Origin: Arachnopeziza araneosa
Taxonomy: Eukaryota; Ascomycota; Leotiomycetes; Helotiales; Arachnopezizaceae
DNA: 64,000 nt
Assembly (NCBI GenBank): GCA_003988855.1
Contig: QYAI01000003.1
Coordinates: 186,001-250,000, forward strand
Direction of reading: 5' to 3'
The notes beneath the pieces were generated by a model, which worked only from the letters and a program-made list of their open reading frames with translations, was not told where the DNA came from and did no database searches. A program made the translations under genes and the position numbers. This document shows, one piece after another, positions 22,660-34,227 of the stretch. Each line of letters opens with the position of its first letter. The first letter of the stretch is position 1.

Positions 22660-25383
22660 GGTTGACCAGCACGTTTAACTAGGATTCAGCCATGTGAGGT
22701 ATATGGGATGTAGATTGCGATGGAAGATGGTCAATCAATATGAGGATTCGGCGGTCGTGATCGTGATCGTCGGGGGTCTGGAGCGGTGGAATGAGGAGTC
22801 GGAACGGAGAGCGGGAATGTAGTTGAGTGAGGCTTGAAAGGATGTCATGGAGATTGCATGGGGGAGGTGTGGCACTGCTTGGGCATTGGCTGACGACTCG
22901 ACTTGGAGGACTGATCCACGCCCACAAGCCGACACACCCACAGGACTGGTGGTGGGAGCCACTCGGTTAGGGCCGCTTCATCTTTTTGAAGGAAAGGGAG
23001 CACCGGTACGAACAGGACCAAGACGCTCTGTGCCCGCCCCCGGATCTCACACATCAAACCAAGATGAATCGAAGGCAGCGAGCGGTTTGAGTCGTGGGAT
23101 TTCTGTATTGCATTCCCTCGACTGAGAGCTCATTTTCGGCAATGTGGATGGAACAGGAGCTGAGGATGTGGCTGGAACATTAAACCGTTGACTTGGACGC
23201 TGATATATCTACATTAAACCTCTCGAGATTCTACGGCAGCTGAGGGGAGCCTCCTGAACGATGAGGCCAGATAGCTTCAAAACAATCTCATTGTTTAGAT
23301 GGTCCCTCAAAACATTGCGATGCTTTGCTTGCGTTCGAGGCCTGAAACCTTCTCTCCCTCACACGTGCTGCAGCCCCTCGATGATGTCTGGTGTGTCTTC
23401 AACCCATCACAGAGGCTTCCAAGGCACAGGATGTGTGGCTCGGGCCTCAGCGATTGGCTGATTCGTATCCTCGCCGCTTCAGGCAAAGTGCCCTCACTGG
23501 AAGCCTCCATCAAGATGAATCTCTCCATTCAAGATAAATCTGTGTGGGGTTTGCCTCAGCTTCTGGAACCATGAAGGAAGATTCCACGCGTAATGAAGAA
23601 TCAAAACTGAGCCTATAATATCTTCGTAATATTGTTGATAATTCTGCACACACCACAGAAGATCAGAACGGGAAATATCCACTGAATCTCCAAAGCACAC
23701 ACAACTACATGCTGCATCGAGACCCCGCAGAGATGGAAAATACATGGTATGCCACCTGACCGCCCATGATGGAAACCCCGTACAAAATCGACCAATTACA
23801 GTATGCCAATTTCCTTGAAAGTTAGCTACCCACTCTCTTATCGCTAATTCTAGCCAAAGCAGCCAGGCACACCATGTCGTCCCGTCAGGCAAAAGAGCGA
23901 GGATTACAGCTTGGCAAGATTCCGACTCTCCTCTAAGGCGATCTTTGTCTTTATTGATCTTGGAGTATCAAAATAGAAGAGCTAGAGAAATGACAGTCGA
24001 ATTTGATCAAAGAATATTTAATGTCTATGAATTTCCATGATTTTAATTTCATGGACTTCCAGGAATAGGATTCGAATCAGTAAGTTTAGGGGCCTCTATC
24101 TCAATATAAAATACCCGGAAGACAAAATGGCAACCAGCGATGTCAAAAAGAAATCGCGATTATTTACAAATTTACTCGTAAATATAATTGTGAACTCTGA
24201 AGCTCATGATCGATTCGTTAAAGAAAACATTTTGAGCATTGACGGCGAGAAGCACCAATAGTGCTATATGAGCCTCCACTTTGGAGACCAACTCAAAGGA
24301 CTTTGAATTAGCATTTCTACCAGAATCTCCGAATAAAAAATTCCAACAGCTCAAGACAGCAAGAGCAATGTTCTCCTCCTGTCCCTGCAAGTCACGACAT
24401 GGCGGAGCGTGGTAGGGGCTTTCTTGCTCAGAATACTCATAGATGAAGAAGATTAGAATGATGACGTTAGACAACGTGTCCTCCCTAAGGCGGCGATGAA
24501 AAATAAATCGAGAGAACATTCTCGAGAGCGCTCTTCGCCCATTGCCGGGTGAATAGAATGGCTTGCTTGTGCCAATTCCGGATGAGGCAGGCCCTTAATG
24601 ACCAAGACCAAACACTTGAACAGTTCCAACCTATGCTGAAGGATCAGAGAAACAGAGCCATACTTCTTGGATTTTCATAGTGAGAAGAGTGATATTTGTG
24701 CAAGACTTGTTATACTTGAGAATGATACAAAGGTTGACAAACAAAGAAACATGTTTCCGTCTATAAATGATCTTCTGTCTAAGGTGTGGTTGTCGCAATA
24801 CCGAACCTAAGGGTTCCGTGGCTTTGGCAAGGCGCGGGTCGGAGCTTGGCAAGCCATTAGCGCCGACGATTAGCGAGCCCTCCCAGCCTCACGAGAAACA
24901 CCAGCCTCTCGAATATCAACAACAAATCATGCTGGCAATTAAATCTTTTTCATGGCAGAGAAATATCCACACCCAACCTCTTCAACTCCCAATACGAGAC
25001 CATCCGTTATTGGGCCAAACCATGCTTTGCGTAGCTGAGGCCCATGTACTGACGCAGCTTCCGCTGACGATGAGAAACTCATTCTGGTGGCTGGGAGACA
25101 GTCTAATCTCTGCAGGTTCATAAATCTTCGCTGGCACCTGCATGATGCTGCAGTACACACAATCCACTTTCTAGCTTGACTATATCAACCGGCTCTTGTA
25201 TTATACTCGGTTTGACAAGCATCACCGCACCTGCTTCACTCAAACGGATCCCCGGGTCTCCTTCTCTCCCGCAATCACACCCAAACTTTTAAAGAGGAGA
25301 GTCACCGCATCTGTATCAACATCGACAATTCTATTTCTTCGTGAATATTTTCCTTCGTTGTACAAATTAACACCCTTCACATA
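22660..25383. other. 2.7-kb divergent intergenic region, adenylate cyclase / CRH gene
   Basis: Upstream of both flanking genes. Several frames of 70-130 codons occur (for example minus 23892-23494 and 24519-24172), but none shows a domain, a signal peptide with a plausible mature part, or consistent splice structure. The middle (about 23940-24300) is AT-rich; the part next to the cyclase start is GC-richer and may be a long leader. I call no gene. Confidence 0.4.
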
Positions 25384-26859
25384 ATGTTCTCGAAATCAAT
25401 TCTCGCCGTCGCAGTGTCAATGGTAGGGCGAACAGCAGCTCAAACCTACAGCGCATGCAATCCCCTCTATTCAACTGGCTGTCCCGCAGACACAGCTCTC
25501 GGAAAAGCTATCAGCGTCGATTTCACCAAAGGTGCCGTTAATTCTTTCACTGCATCCGGCACCCCTACCTACGATTCGAGCGGCGCCCATTTCACCGTTG
25601 CGAAATCCGGCGATGCCCCTCAGCTTGATAGTCTGTTTTATATCATGTTTGGAAAGGTCTCTGTCACGATGAAATGTGCTCCTGGAGCTGGAATTGTGAG
25701 CACGTTGGTGCTTCAATCTGACGACCTAGACGAAATTGACATGGAATGGCTTGGGGCGGATGATACACAGGTTCAGACCAACTACTTTGGCAAGGGAGAC
25801 GTCACAACATACAATCGTGGAGCTTTCAACCCTGCTCCGAATAATCAAGAAGAATTTGTTACATATACGATAGAATGGACGTCGTCGCAAGTTACGTGGT
25901 CAGTTGGAGGCAAGGTCGTACGAGTGTTAACTCCTGCCACGGCTGATTCAAACCAATACCCACAAACGCCGATGCAGGTCAAGTTCGGTGCTTGGTCTGG
26001 AGGTGACTCTTCAAACGCAGCAGGAACAATTGCATGGGCGAGAGGACCAACCGACTACTCGAAAGGCCCATTCACCATGACCGTTCAGTCAATCGCTATC
26101 ACGGATTACTCAACTGGAACACAGTACAAATATGGAGATACCAGTGGCAGCTGGGGGTCTATTCAAGCTGTGGGCGGAAGTGTAAACGGAAACTCCAATG
26201 GTGCAGCGCCTACGGTTGCAACAGCTAATCTTCCCACTGCCACTTCGGCATCTCCATCTATTCCGGCTGGCCTCGGGGGAAATCACGGATCCACTACAGC
26301 TCACACTGGATGGCCATGGGTTGCCAGCACAACTCTCGCGACTGCCACTCAAGCTGCTACCTCGTCCTCCAGCATACCAAGTGGATGGATCATCACATCA
26401 TCTGGCAAAATTGTTCCTGCAAGTTCTGCAGCCGTAAGTAGGCCACCCTTTCATCCTCTGATTCCAAGCATCTTTTTAACACACTTCTAGACTTCTGTAC
26501 CGTCAACTGCTATTTCATTGTCATTGCCCTCGTCTTTGCCATATGGCTATGAACTTAGCACTGGATATGATAACCAAGGATTTCCGACCACACAAACAGT
26601 TGTGTCAGGCTGGCAAACAGTGTCACGAAGTTATGATCAGCAAGGAAATTTGATCACCACTACCAGTTCCGTCAATTCCGTTGCTGCCACCGCCACAACG
26701 TCACATGCTGCAGCTCCCTGTTTTGGGAGCAATTGTGGACCCAATGGGAAAGTGGTAGTTACAAGTAGCTCAAAAGCGGTAGCTGCAAAACAAACATCGG
26801 TATGGCGCAATGCGGCGGTACTAGGGGTTGCTGCTGTTATGGCCGAGAGAATGCTGTAA
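25384..26859 (+). CDS. CRH-type GH16 cell-wall transglycosylase
   Basis: Two exons: 25384-26433 and 26491-26859 (GTAAGT...TTCTAG), 472 aa. A signal peptide covers about 1-19 (cleavage before QTYSACNP). The opening CNPLYSTGCPADTALG is typical of the Crh family. The catalytic GH16 motif DEIDMEWLG has nucleophile Glu117, Asp119 and acid/base Glu121. Trp-rich sheets follow (YTIEWTSSQVTWSVGG, GAWSGGDSS). After about residue 265 the chain is Ser/Thr/Ala-rich, and it ends in a hydrophobic stretch (AAVLGVAAVMA) that could be a GPI-attachment signal, though the last residues (ERML) are unusually polar for one. Crh enzymes link chitin to beta-1,6/1,3-glucan in the cell wall. Confidence 0.94.
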
Positions 26860-27656
26860 CAAATGGGTTTTGGTTCTGCAAAATAGATGAGTAGATCATG
26901 GAGTTTGTGGGCATAGAATGGATATTTGGATGATTACGATGAAACGATTAGATACCCCTAGACAAGGGACCGTAAGGTCAATTAGTAATATATTACATTT
27001 CGTTGAAGCTTTTCCAGAAAGGTTTTTCATATATTCTTAAAATTCGTTCCGAGGCCGATCAAAGTCCACCGCTCCACTTCAGAAAGAGGCAAAGTGGTTT
27101 TCTTTTCTAGAGTATCTCCATTCGATGCCAATTTATTGCATCACTTCAGAAACTCCTGCCACTTACGAGGATGGGTTTAATCATTAGTAGTCATCTACTG
27201 CAGTTAATCTTTCACCTTGGGTTCTCTAGTGTAGGGTAGGGTTCGATTCACGTAGCAAGTTCTTCGCACCTGTACTTTATAGTTTTATTAAAATATCAAG
27301 ATTGAGAAGTTGCTCGAATAAGAAAAATCTGTTACTTCGAGCTTACATTAAGAAATGAGCGGCACCCGATATTTGAAGCATTCGAGGTGATACGAATAAA
27401 CCTCGCGAAGTCCGAAAGACCCATTTCTTTATTTTAATAATGAATTAAATGTCTGAGCTCATTGCGAAAGAATATATTTACAACATCTCAGCACCCGTCC
27501 TTTGTCACAAATACTTGTCAACCGGATTTGGAATGGAATGCACTCTCACAAGTCACAAAGACTCTTTTTCCTCAGACATTTGAAGATCTTAAAATCAATC
27601 TCATCAAAGTCATTTTTTCCCTTTAACATTTCGACCGATGAAGGAGACTTCTCAAA
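26860..27656. other. Intergenic, CRH gene to RING gene
   Basis: AT-rich 3' and 5' flanking sequence. No gene seen. Confidence 0.5.
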
Positions 27657-30567
27657 ATGAATAACCATACGAATTTTCAAGTCCCCTTTGCGAACCAGCC
27701 CTACCTTCCTGATGCCGAGGATGACTTTTCTCGACAAGAATTCCAGGAATATAGGCTTACCGGAGACCGTAAAAGCCTATGGGACGGTCGAAGGAAGATA
27801 TATCTGAAGAATCGTAGATTGAACTTCATGACACGCTTTTCATGGGAACTCGCACTGGATGAACACCTGGTCAAATGTCCATGGGAGGAGAACAGGCATC
27901 ATTTACCAAATATCGATAGGCAGCGTAATCCAATGCGGTCCATAAATATGGGTAGTGACCCTTCGTCAATTCAGGACCAGTCGTTTCGGAGCACTCTCCA
28001 AACGATCGGCGACTTCCTTCGAACGACCATGGGCGATATGTTTAATGAGACTAGAGACTCGATAAACGACCCACACTTTAAAACTAATAACTCTATTGTG
28101 AGGATTAAATTTGTGAGTTCTATTCTATTCACAATTGATTCAAGGGCAAAACACTTATCGTCGGCCAGGACAGTCCTCTTTGTGTTCCGAACAGCGGCCT
28201 AGATATCCTCCGAAAAATCATTACTCAGCCCAACTTCACACTTGACACCTCCGATGACACTCTCTGGCGGTCGGTCAGACATGCATTCATTCTCATGCAA
28301 TCACTGCGTCCAATACGTCGTATGGCAGATCTTCGGAATCCAGATGTTGATATTGGTATGACTTGTTAGCACCTTGATTTATCTTCTTTCTATCAGAGCT
28401 CCGGAGCCTCTGGAAAAGTCTCGATTGTTTCTAGTGCTAACTCAAAAACAGAGCCCAGGGCTGATGGGTTGAATCTGATAAATATCACCGATCTTAGAAA
28501 GCACAAGCTCGCTGTTTCGTGGGCTTTGCACCGGGCGTTTATTCGCGTTCTCCATTATCGGTAGGCATAAATCTGAATCCTTCCACCAAAAGATCTAGTG
28601 ACGTTCTTTCACGGCTTTCGTCTATTTGTTCTTAAAACAGGTTCGAGCTCGAGAGCTCACTGAAGATGGTTGCTGTTCACAGCTCTAACTAGAAGATAGG
28701 AGTCTCTCGGTAGGAGATTATTCGATAGGCGCAGATCACCTCGAAGATATCCTATTTTTAGCGACATGCATTTGGACTGATGAGTTGACTACGGTTGCTC
28801 CTCATGAACCTAAAAATGCACGGAGAATCCACCCCGACTTTCATGAGTTCGGGGATCTAGAGGATAAGCTTCAAGAGTGCTTGAATAACCTTGGGAATGC
28901 CTTGATCACTGAAACAAGAGACATAACTCAACAGCAGTACACCCTACAAGAGACGATATTACAAAACGTTCGGCCGACCATCTTTTTACCACTTCTACTG
29001 CAACATCTTGAGAACCCACTCACACAACAGTTTCCTTATTGGAAACTATGGTCGACCGTAACTGCCAGGGCTAATGTGTTTAACACTTCAATTGATGAAG
29101 AACACGTCGAAGACGACCTGATAAGGGAGCGTGTTGTCGTTGTCGACGAAGAATATCTATTACATCAATTGCTAGCTGATAATGATTACACTCCAGCGCG
29201 TATGCAGGACGCACTACACCGAATCAATATTGCCCTTTTGCCCCCTGTAGAAAAGACAATAAAGATGGTTTCCGGAGTCAATCGTGCTCGTCATACTATT
29301 ACGCTGCTCAAAGACTGGAACAAGAAGAGACCTTGGAAGCAGCTCTATCTTTCGATCAACACTTCGAAAGATGGTCGCCCCGATGCTCTTCCTCACATTC
29401 AAGACTTTCACCGCAAGCTCGCTCAAATGCACAGTGTTCACCCTCAGCCCAATGGCCAATTCATCCCTTCTAACCGTGCTAATATCGTAAGGGTTCCTTA
29501 GTTCTTATCCGTCTTTTGTTGTTTGTTCTTGGATGGATTATCTCAACAATATGATCTCTACCCAATTTATTGAAAATCATTCCATTTCTTACACTGTTCA
29601 AGTGTGGTATTGAATGCTAATTCACGGCGATTTTAGTGGTCCAACTCATTTCTCATCCACCCTATCGCAACCACTGACCCACTGTCATCTGGAATTAGCT
29701 GTGCAGATGTCTGTGTCATCTGTCTGGATACGTTCGCGGACACCCCTGGGAATATCTTTGTCCAGCTCCACTGCAACCACATATTCCATTTTACGTGTAT
29801 TCGACAAACTTGGGATCAAAACGGCAGTCTCAGCAAACGCTGTCCAACTTGTCGGAACCAAGCGCCTACTCTGGCTTCCATAGCTGACATCACGCCGGAA
29901 GCGCGTGATGTGTGGGACACCGCCCGCCTAACTACGGAGGAGCGCTCTGCACAAATGCAGGAGCTAGATGGTCAGTATGAAAGAGTTGAGAGCAGTCTGC
30001 TCGTCTTAAGCTTTGGCTGGACGAACGAGGCACGAATTGATATTCGACTTACGGGTGCTCCACTTGGCAGTGGCTTGCCGGTATATGAGAGACGATTTGA
30101 AGAGCGCAACATTCACACAGAGTTAGCAGCAGTTCGACTCTACAGGAGTCGAACAGGACTAAATAGGAGTCGACGAACAGCACAACATGGTAAGCTTTTC
30201 CATACTATATTATTATTTTTCGTAAAAAGCGAAGATTTTTGTTGCTTTTTAAAAAGCGCTGCCTATCACGAGGCAAGACTTTTCAAGCCTGGTATTGTCG
30301 CTGTCATTGCTCTTTTGAAAATCAATAAGATCGTCTGCTAACCATTTGGTAGATCAAGGATTGGCGAGGTTAGCGCCTCAAGAAGGAGTCGATCCTAACG
30401 ACAACAGTGCGATTGGGATTGACCTTCGGTTTGCCTCACGCCTCGCTCGTGCTCGTCGCGTCGCCCGAGCACTTCATCCTCAGATAGTTGATCCTCAACA
30501 AGTTAGACGTCCAGGACGCGGTCCGATTACTGCTGCTGCCCGCCCTGGGCGATACAGGCCATATTAA
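27657..30567 (+). CDS. RING-H2 zinc-finger protein, multi-exon, otherwise unknown
   Basis: Rebuilt from six exons: 27657-28097, 28145-28355, 28452-28560, 28700-29486, 29637-30189 and 30353-30567, about 771 aa. All phases close. The acceptor of the third intron (28699) is the weak point: the nearer acceptor at 28640 leads to a stop within 18 codons. The RING-H2 finger is at about residues 542-588: C542-x2-C545 (CVICLDTF), C562-x-H564-x2-H567-x2-C570 (CNHIFHFTC), C585-x2-C588 (CPTC). This is the C3H2C3 ligand pattern of E3 ubiquitin ligases. The ~500 residues before it are acidic and charged with no domain I recognise (for example DITQQQYTLQETILQNV). The C-terminus is Arg-rich (ARARRVARALHP, GRGPITAAARPGRYRPY). 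Substrate, location and partners are unknown; E3 activity is inferred from the finger alone. Confidence 0.75.
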
Positions 30568-31385
30568 ATGATGGCTTCGGTTGGAATTATTGTATTGGCT
30601 AGAGTTGTGGTACTCGAAGTTTACCCACATTGTTAGTGCTATTTTGTTCATCTCTATATACACAATGAATTGAAGTATGAATTCCTTTGTCCTGCTTTTG
30701 TGGAGATCTTATAACAGACTTGGCGAAGTCATAGCTGTTCTGATTATGTTTAAACTTTTCATGTAAGATCTTACATTGTAATCCCGACTAGCAATAAAGT
30801 GCTACAAAAGTGAAGGTAAGTATAAATATGCTCTCTATGAACAGCTATGTATGCTCTCTTCATTTTTCGCATAATGTCTTATTAAATATTAGTGCCGTCC
30901 CTTTAACTGTGTTTAACACCGCGCTCAAGGTAGATATCAAATTCATCGTCGAACGGAATATCTCTATTGCTCGAGATTGAATGCCTCTATATTTTTTTTT
31001 TGGGAATGCTAACTAAATCGCAATGATAATTGGTAGTCGTTAGACTGGCCATTTTGTTGGGAAAAGTATTCTCGGTTGGCGCTCTACTAGAAAAGGGGTA
31101 GCGAGATCTTAGGTTCGACAACGAACAGCCCAAATTTCTAGTCCCGGTCTCGGCAAGGATTTTATATGATTGAATAAGAGTGTAGAGATCTGATATTTTG
31201 GGACTGGAGAATTTCTATAACACTAGCAGAAGCAAACTTGGATTGGTAATCCGTTTTACCCCACCATTTACCCCACTGGAGACTCATCCGAAGTTTCAAA
31301 TATAAATCAGCGACTACAGATACCAACAACTTTGCCCTATCTTCTCCTGCCTCCGACCATCTGTTTGATTGCCATCCTCGACCAA
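30568..31385. other. Intergenic, RING gene to ABM-like gene
   Basis: AT-rich sequence with a T-run near 30990. No gene, tRNA or repeat family recognised. Confidence 0.5.
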
Positions 31386-32170
31386 ATGCCTTCCCCTATC
31401 ACCGAAATCGCCTACCTAACCCTCAAAGAAGGCGTGAACATCTTCGACCCTTTGTCCTCTGCAGCAGATTCTTGGCAGGAAGTCATCAGCACCCTCCAGA
31501 AATGCAAAGGGTACCAAAGACTTCGTTATGGCATGACACTCGAGATTCCCGACCTCTTGATGTTGATCATCGGTAATCCGCCTTTCTTTTTTGGCCAATC
31601 ACCAAGTGAGCCAAGATTTGCTGATGATACCTAATAAAGATTGGGATTCCATCGAAGCCAACAAAGCATTCGAGACTGATCCCTCCTTTACGCCCTTCAT
31701 CACCACCGTGACTTCTCTCACTACTTCCATCCAACTCCATCACGCAACGCTAACTCCCTTCCCACCCGAGCTCCTGGACCGCGTTCCTTGCGTCGAATTC
31801 GCAACGTTGTATAACGTGGAGCCAGAGTTTGTAAGTAATGTAGGGAAATTTCTCGAATTGGCACAGCCGGACGCACAAGGCTGTCTGGGCGCCGTTTTTG
31901 GAGAGACCATTGAAGATGATGTTATTATGCATGGTAAGCCGGGACAAGGTGGAGAGAGTGGGGGTAAAGCTGTAGTCTTGGCGATTGGGTGGCAGTCAAA
32001 GGAAGATCATATGCAGTATAGAGAGACAGAAAGTTTTGCCAAGAATATACATCTGTTGAGGGAGAAAAAGGGAACAGGTGTTGAGATGGTGAGTTATTCT
32101 CAATCTAGATTGATACATGGAGGGATGCTAATAGGGACAGTTTCACGTCATACCTTTTACACCTGCTTAG
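31386..32170 (+). CDS. ABM/dimeric alpha-beta-barrel domain protein
   Basis: Three exons: 31386-31572, 31640-32088 and a 30-nt last exon 32141-32170, giving 221 aa. Introns are GTAATC...ATAAAG and GTGAGT...GACAG, with closed phases. The start MPSPITEIAYLTLKEG is a beta strand typical of the fold. Two ferredoxin-like halves are visible: residues 1-100 (EIAYLTLKEG...LRYGMTLEIPDLLMLIIDWDS) and 115-221 (CVEFATLYNV...AVVLAIGWQSKEDHMQYRET, ending FHVIPFTPA). Proteins of this type include small cofactor-independent oxygenases and many with no known activity. The neighbours give no clue. The fold assignment is moderately sure; no function is claimed. Confidence 0.72.
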
Positions 32171-34227
32171 AACTCTAGAGGAAGAGCAGAAAAATATACC
32201 GTAGTTATATTGAGGAGGTAGAAATTGGACTTTCCACATGATTTCCGAATCTAGGCTCGATCATCTTGTTGCCATTATTGCAGAAGCATTTGAGAAGTCA
32301 TTTCTGAAGGCTCTGTCGATGAAAACATACTGGGCAAAGGCTTTCATCTAAGGTTCTGTCTTTTTCCACAAAAACGCTACTTCCTCGCACTTGACTAGAG
32401 CGCAACTTGTGGTTATCAGTCTATTAATCGATGCTCCATTAAAAAGCCTAAGTATGGATAACGATTATTCCGCTTGTGTGTAGAGTGTCCGTTCATCAGA
32501 TCTAAAATATCTTTGCAATAGCCGGATTATTTTGTTGCCGAAAAGCTCTTCATTCCTTGTTGTCATCTACCTTTTCACTTTTAAATGCTTTTATTGTTGT
32601 CATCTAGTCTTTTCACTTTTGAATGCTTTGATTGTTGCCATTTGCTGTTCTAGTTTTCATTGTAATTTAGTAACGAATTATAAGCGAACATGTTGATTTG
32701 ATGGATATTTCAAGATAAGTTTTGGGGCTCTCAGCTCAGCTCTTCTTCCACTGGTCACGCCACATATCCTGGGTCAGGTCAGGTAGCCTCTCCCAATAAG
32801 CTATTCATGGTTTCTGAAAAATCTCCTTATTTAATACCCTATCGAATCAACAATCACTAGCAATCGCTTCGATTCGCGGTCAAGAGTGAATTCCGCAGAG
32901 CAGTGAATTCTGCATCAGGCTTAATTGTGGATCCATTTCCCCCATCACTAATGAAGAGTCTTTGAAAGTTGACTGCTGAAGATGAAAGAACAGCGAGGCT
33001 CGAAGTGATGTACGCGGATACTCATGCCAAAGCACAGGCTGGATTTCAGGCCAAACTAGATAGAGCGGCTGCTCAACGAAAGCCAGCATCACCTCCACCT
33101 CCAACTCTGCAACTACCAGGGACTCCACAACCATCCCCAGATCTCCCTTCGCTTAACCACAGCTCCTGAAAACCACGTCCCCAGAACGTAAACATATCAC
33201 AACACTCGCCCAAACTTTCCTGATATGTAACCAAGCGCGTAATAGAATCTTTGATCACTATATATTTTGCAAGTATCTTTCTTGAAGTAAGAGGTCGTAT
33301 GCAGTATTCTCCTTCACCTTCTGCGAACCTAACAGCTTTCACGCTATTAAATCATCCGAAGTGAACCGACGACTCGGAATTCTGAGCGTCATTTCAGGGG
33401 GAGAGGAGAGAGTATAAAATGAAGAAAATTCTCTTTCAGATCTATGAGCCAAGATGAACTGGAAAAGGATGTGAGAAGTGATTCTTGGGGAAATGGGTGT
33501 TATATTTGTTTATCTAGTGAGGGGTTGGGTTTTTGGTTGGCGTTTGGATCAAGTATTTGTGTCTCATAACGACTTAGATTCCGCCGTAAATCCAAGCACT
33601 CTTATAAACTCTCTCGCCTTATTTTTACAGTCTAGTACTTAACCAGCTGACACTGTCCCACAAGCTACAACCAAGTCGCGTTTATTGGAAGCAGAAGTAC
33701 CTCTGTTCATCGTTTCTCTCGACTGTGATACTTCTATGATATACCATTGTATGGTAGAGACGAAGCTGCTGTCTACATTTCTACGAAAACAAGGGCGAGG
33801 AGTAATTTTACCTAAGTCTCGAGTTGTAAGTGAATACTGAAAACCATAGGCGAAAACCCCAACTTATGGTCCTGACAGGAGTAGGAATAGAAACGCATGT
33901 TCTTTGCGATGGGCGCTAGAAATAATTATGAACAGGTCTTCTGTAAACACTGAGTCGTGAAGAGGGTGCAATTGATCGATTACGGAAGCTGACTTGACAA
34001 GTATGCTACTACTAGATATTCCACCATCAGTGCTAAATGCCACCAGTGTCGATTGCTGTCAGGTCGCCTCTGTGATAGTGAATATTCATAAGTCATTAGG
34101 ATAACCACTCAAATAAGAGATAAATTCAATTGATTTCAGATACATTACTGTATTTCAGACAGCCACAAACGCCTCGCTATCCTATCAAGTAAGATCCAAT
34201 AGATGCAGGTAAATGTTACAATTACTC
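32171..34227. other. 2-kb gene-poor stretch with a short tandem repeat
   Basis: No gene is supported. A 66-codon frame (32969-33169) is Pro-rich at its end but has no ATG start or convincing upstream exon. An imperfect tandem repeat lies at about 32553-32641 (separate entry). Confidence 0.4.
32553..32641. repeat. Imperfect ~42-bp tandem repeat
   Basis: Two near-identical units read TTGTTGTCATCTA...CTTTTCACTTTT(A/G)AATGCTTT, followed by a decayed third start (ATTGTTGCCATTT). AT-rich and non-coding; most likely replication slippage. Confidence 0.75.

Noticed and set aside
23494..23892. 132-codon minus-strand frame upstream of adenylate cyclase
   Set aside because: Trp/Cys-rich composition without domain or splice support; likely chance.
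24172..24519. 115-codon minus-strand frame in the cyclase/CRH gap
   Set aside because: No domain; AT-rich; overlaps another frame on the opposite strand.
28669..28692. 24-nt intron to repair the RING gene frame
   Set aside because: Too short for spliceosomal removal; the 28561-28699 intron gives an intact frame.
32969..33169. Pro-rich 66-codon frame that might be the end of a protein
   Set aside because: No ATG and no convincing upstream exon could be found.
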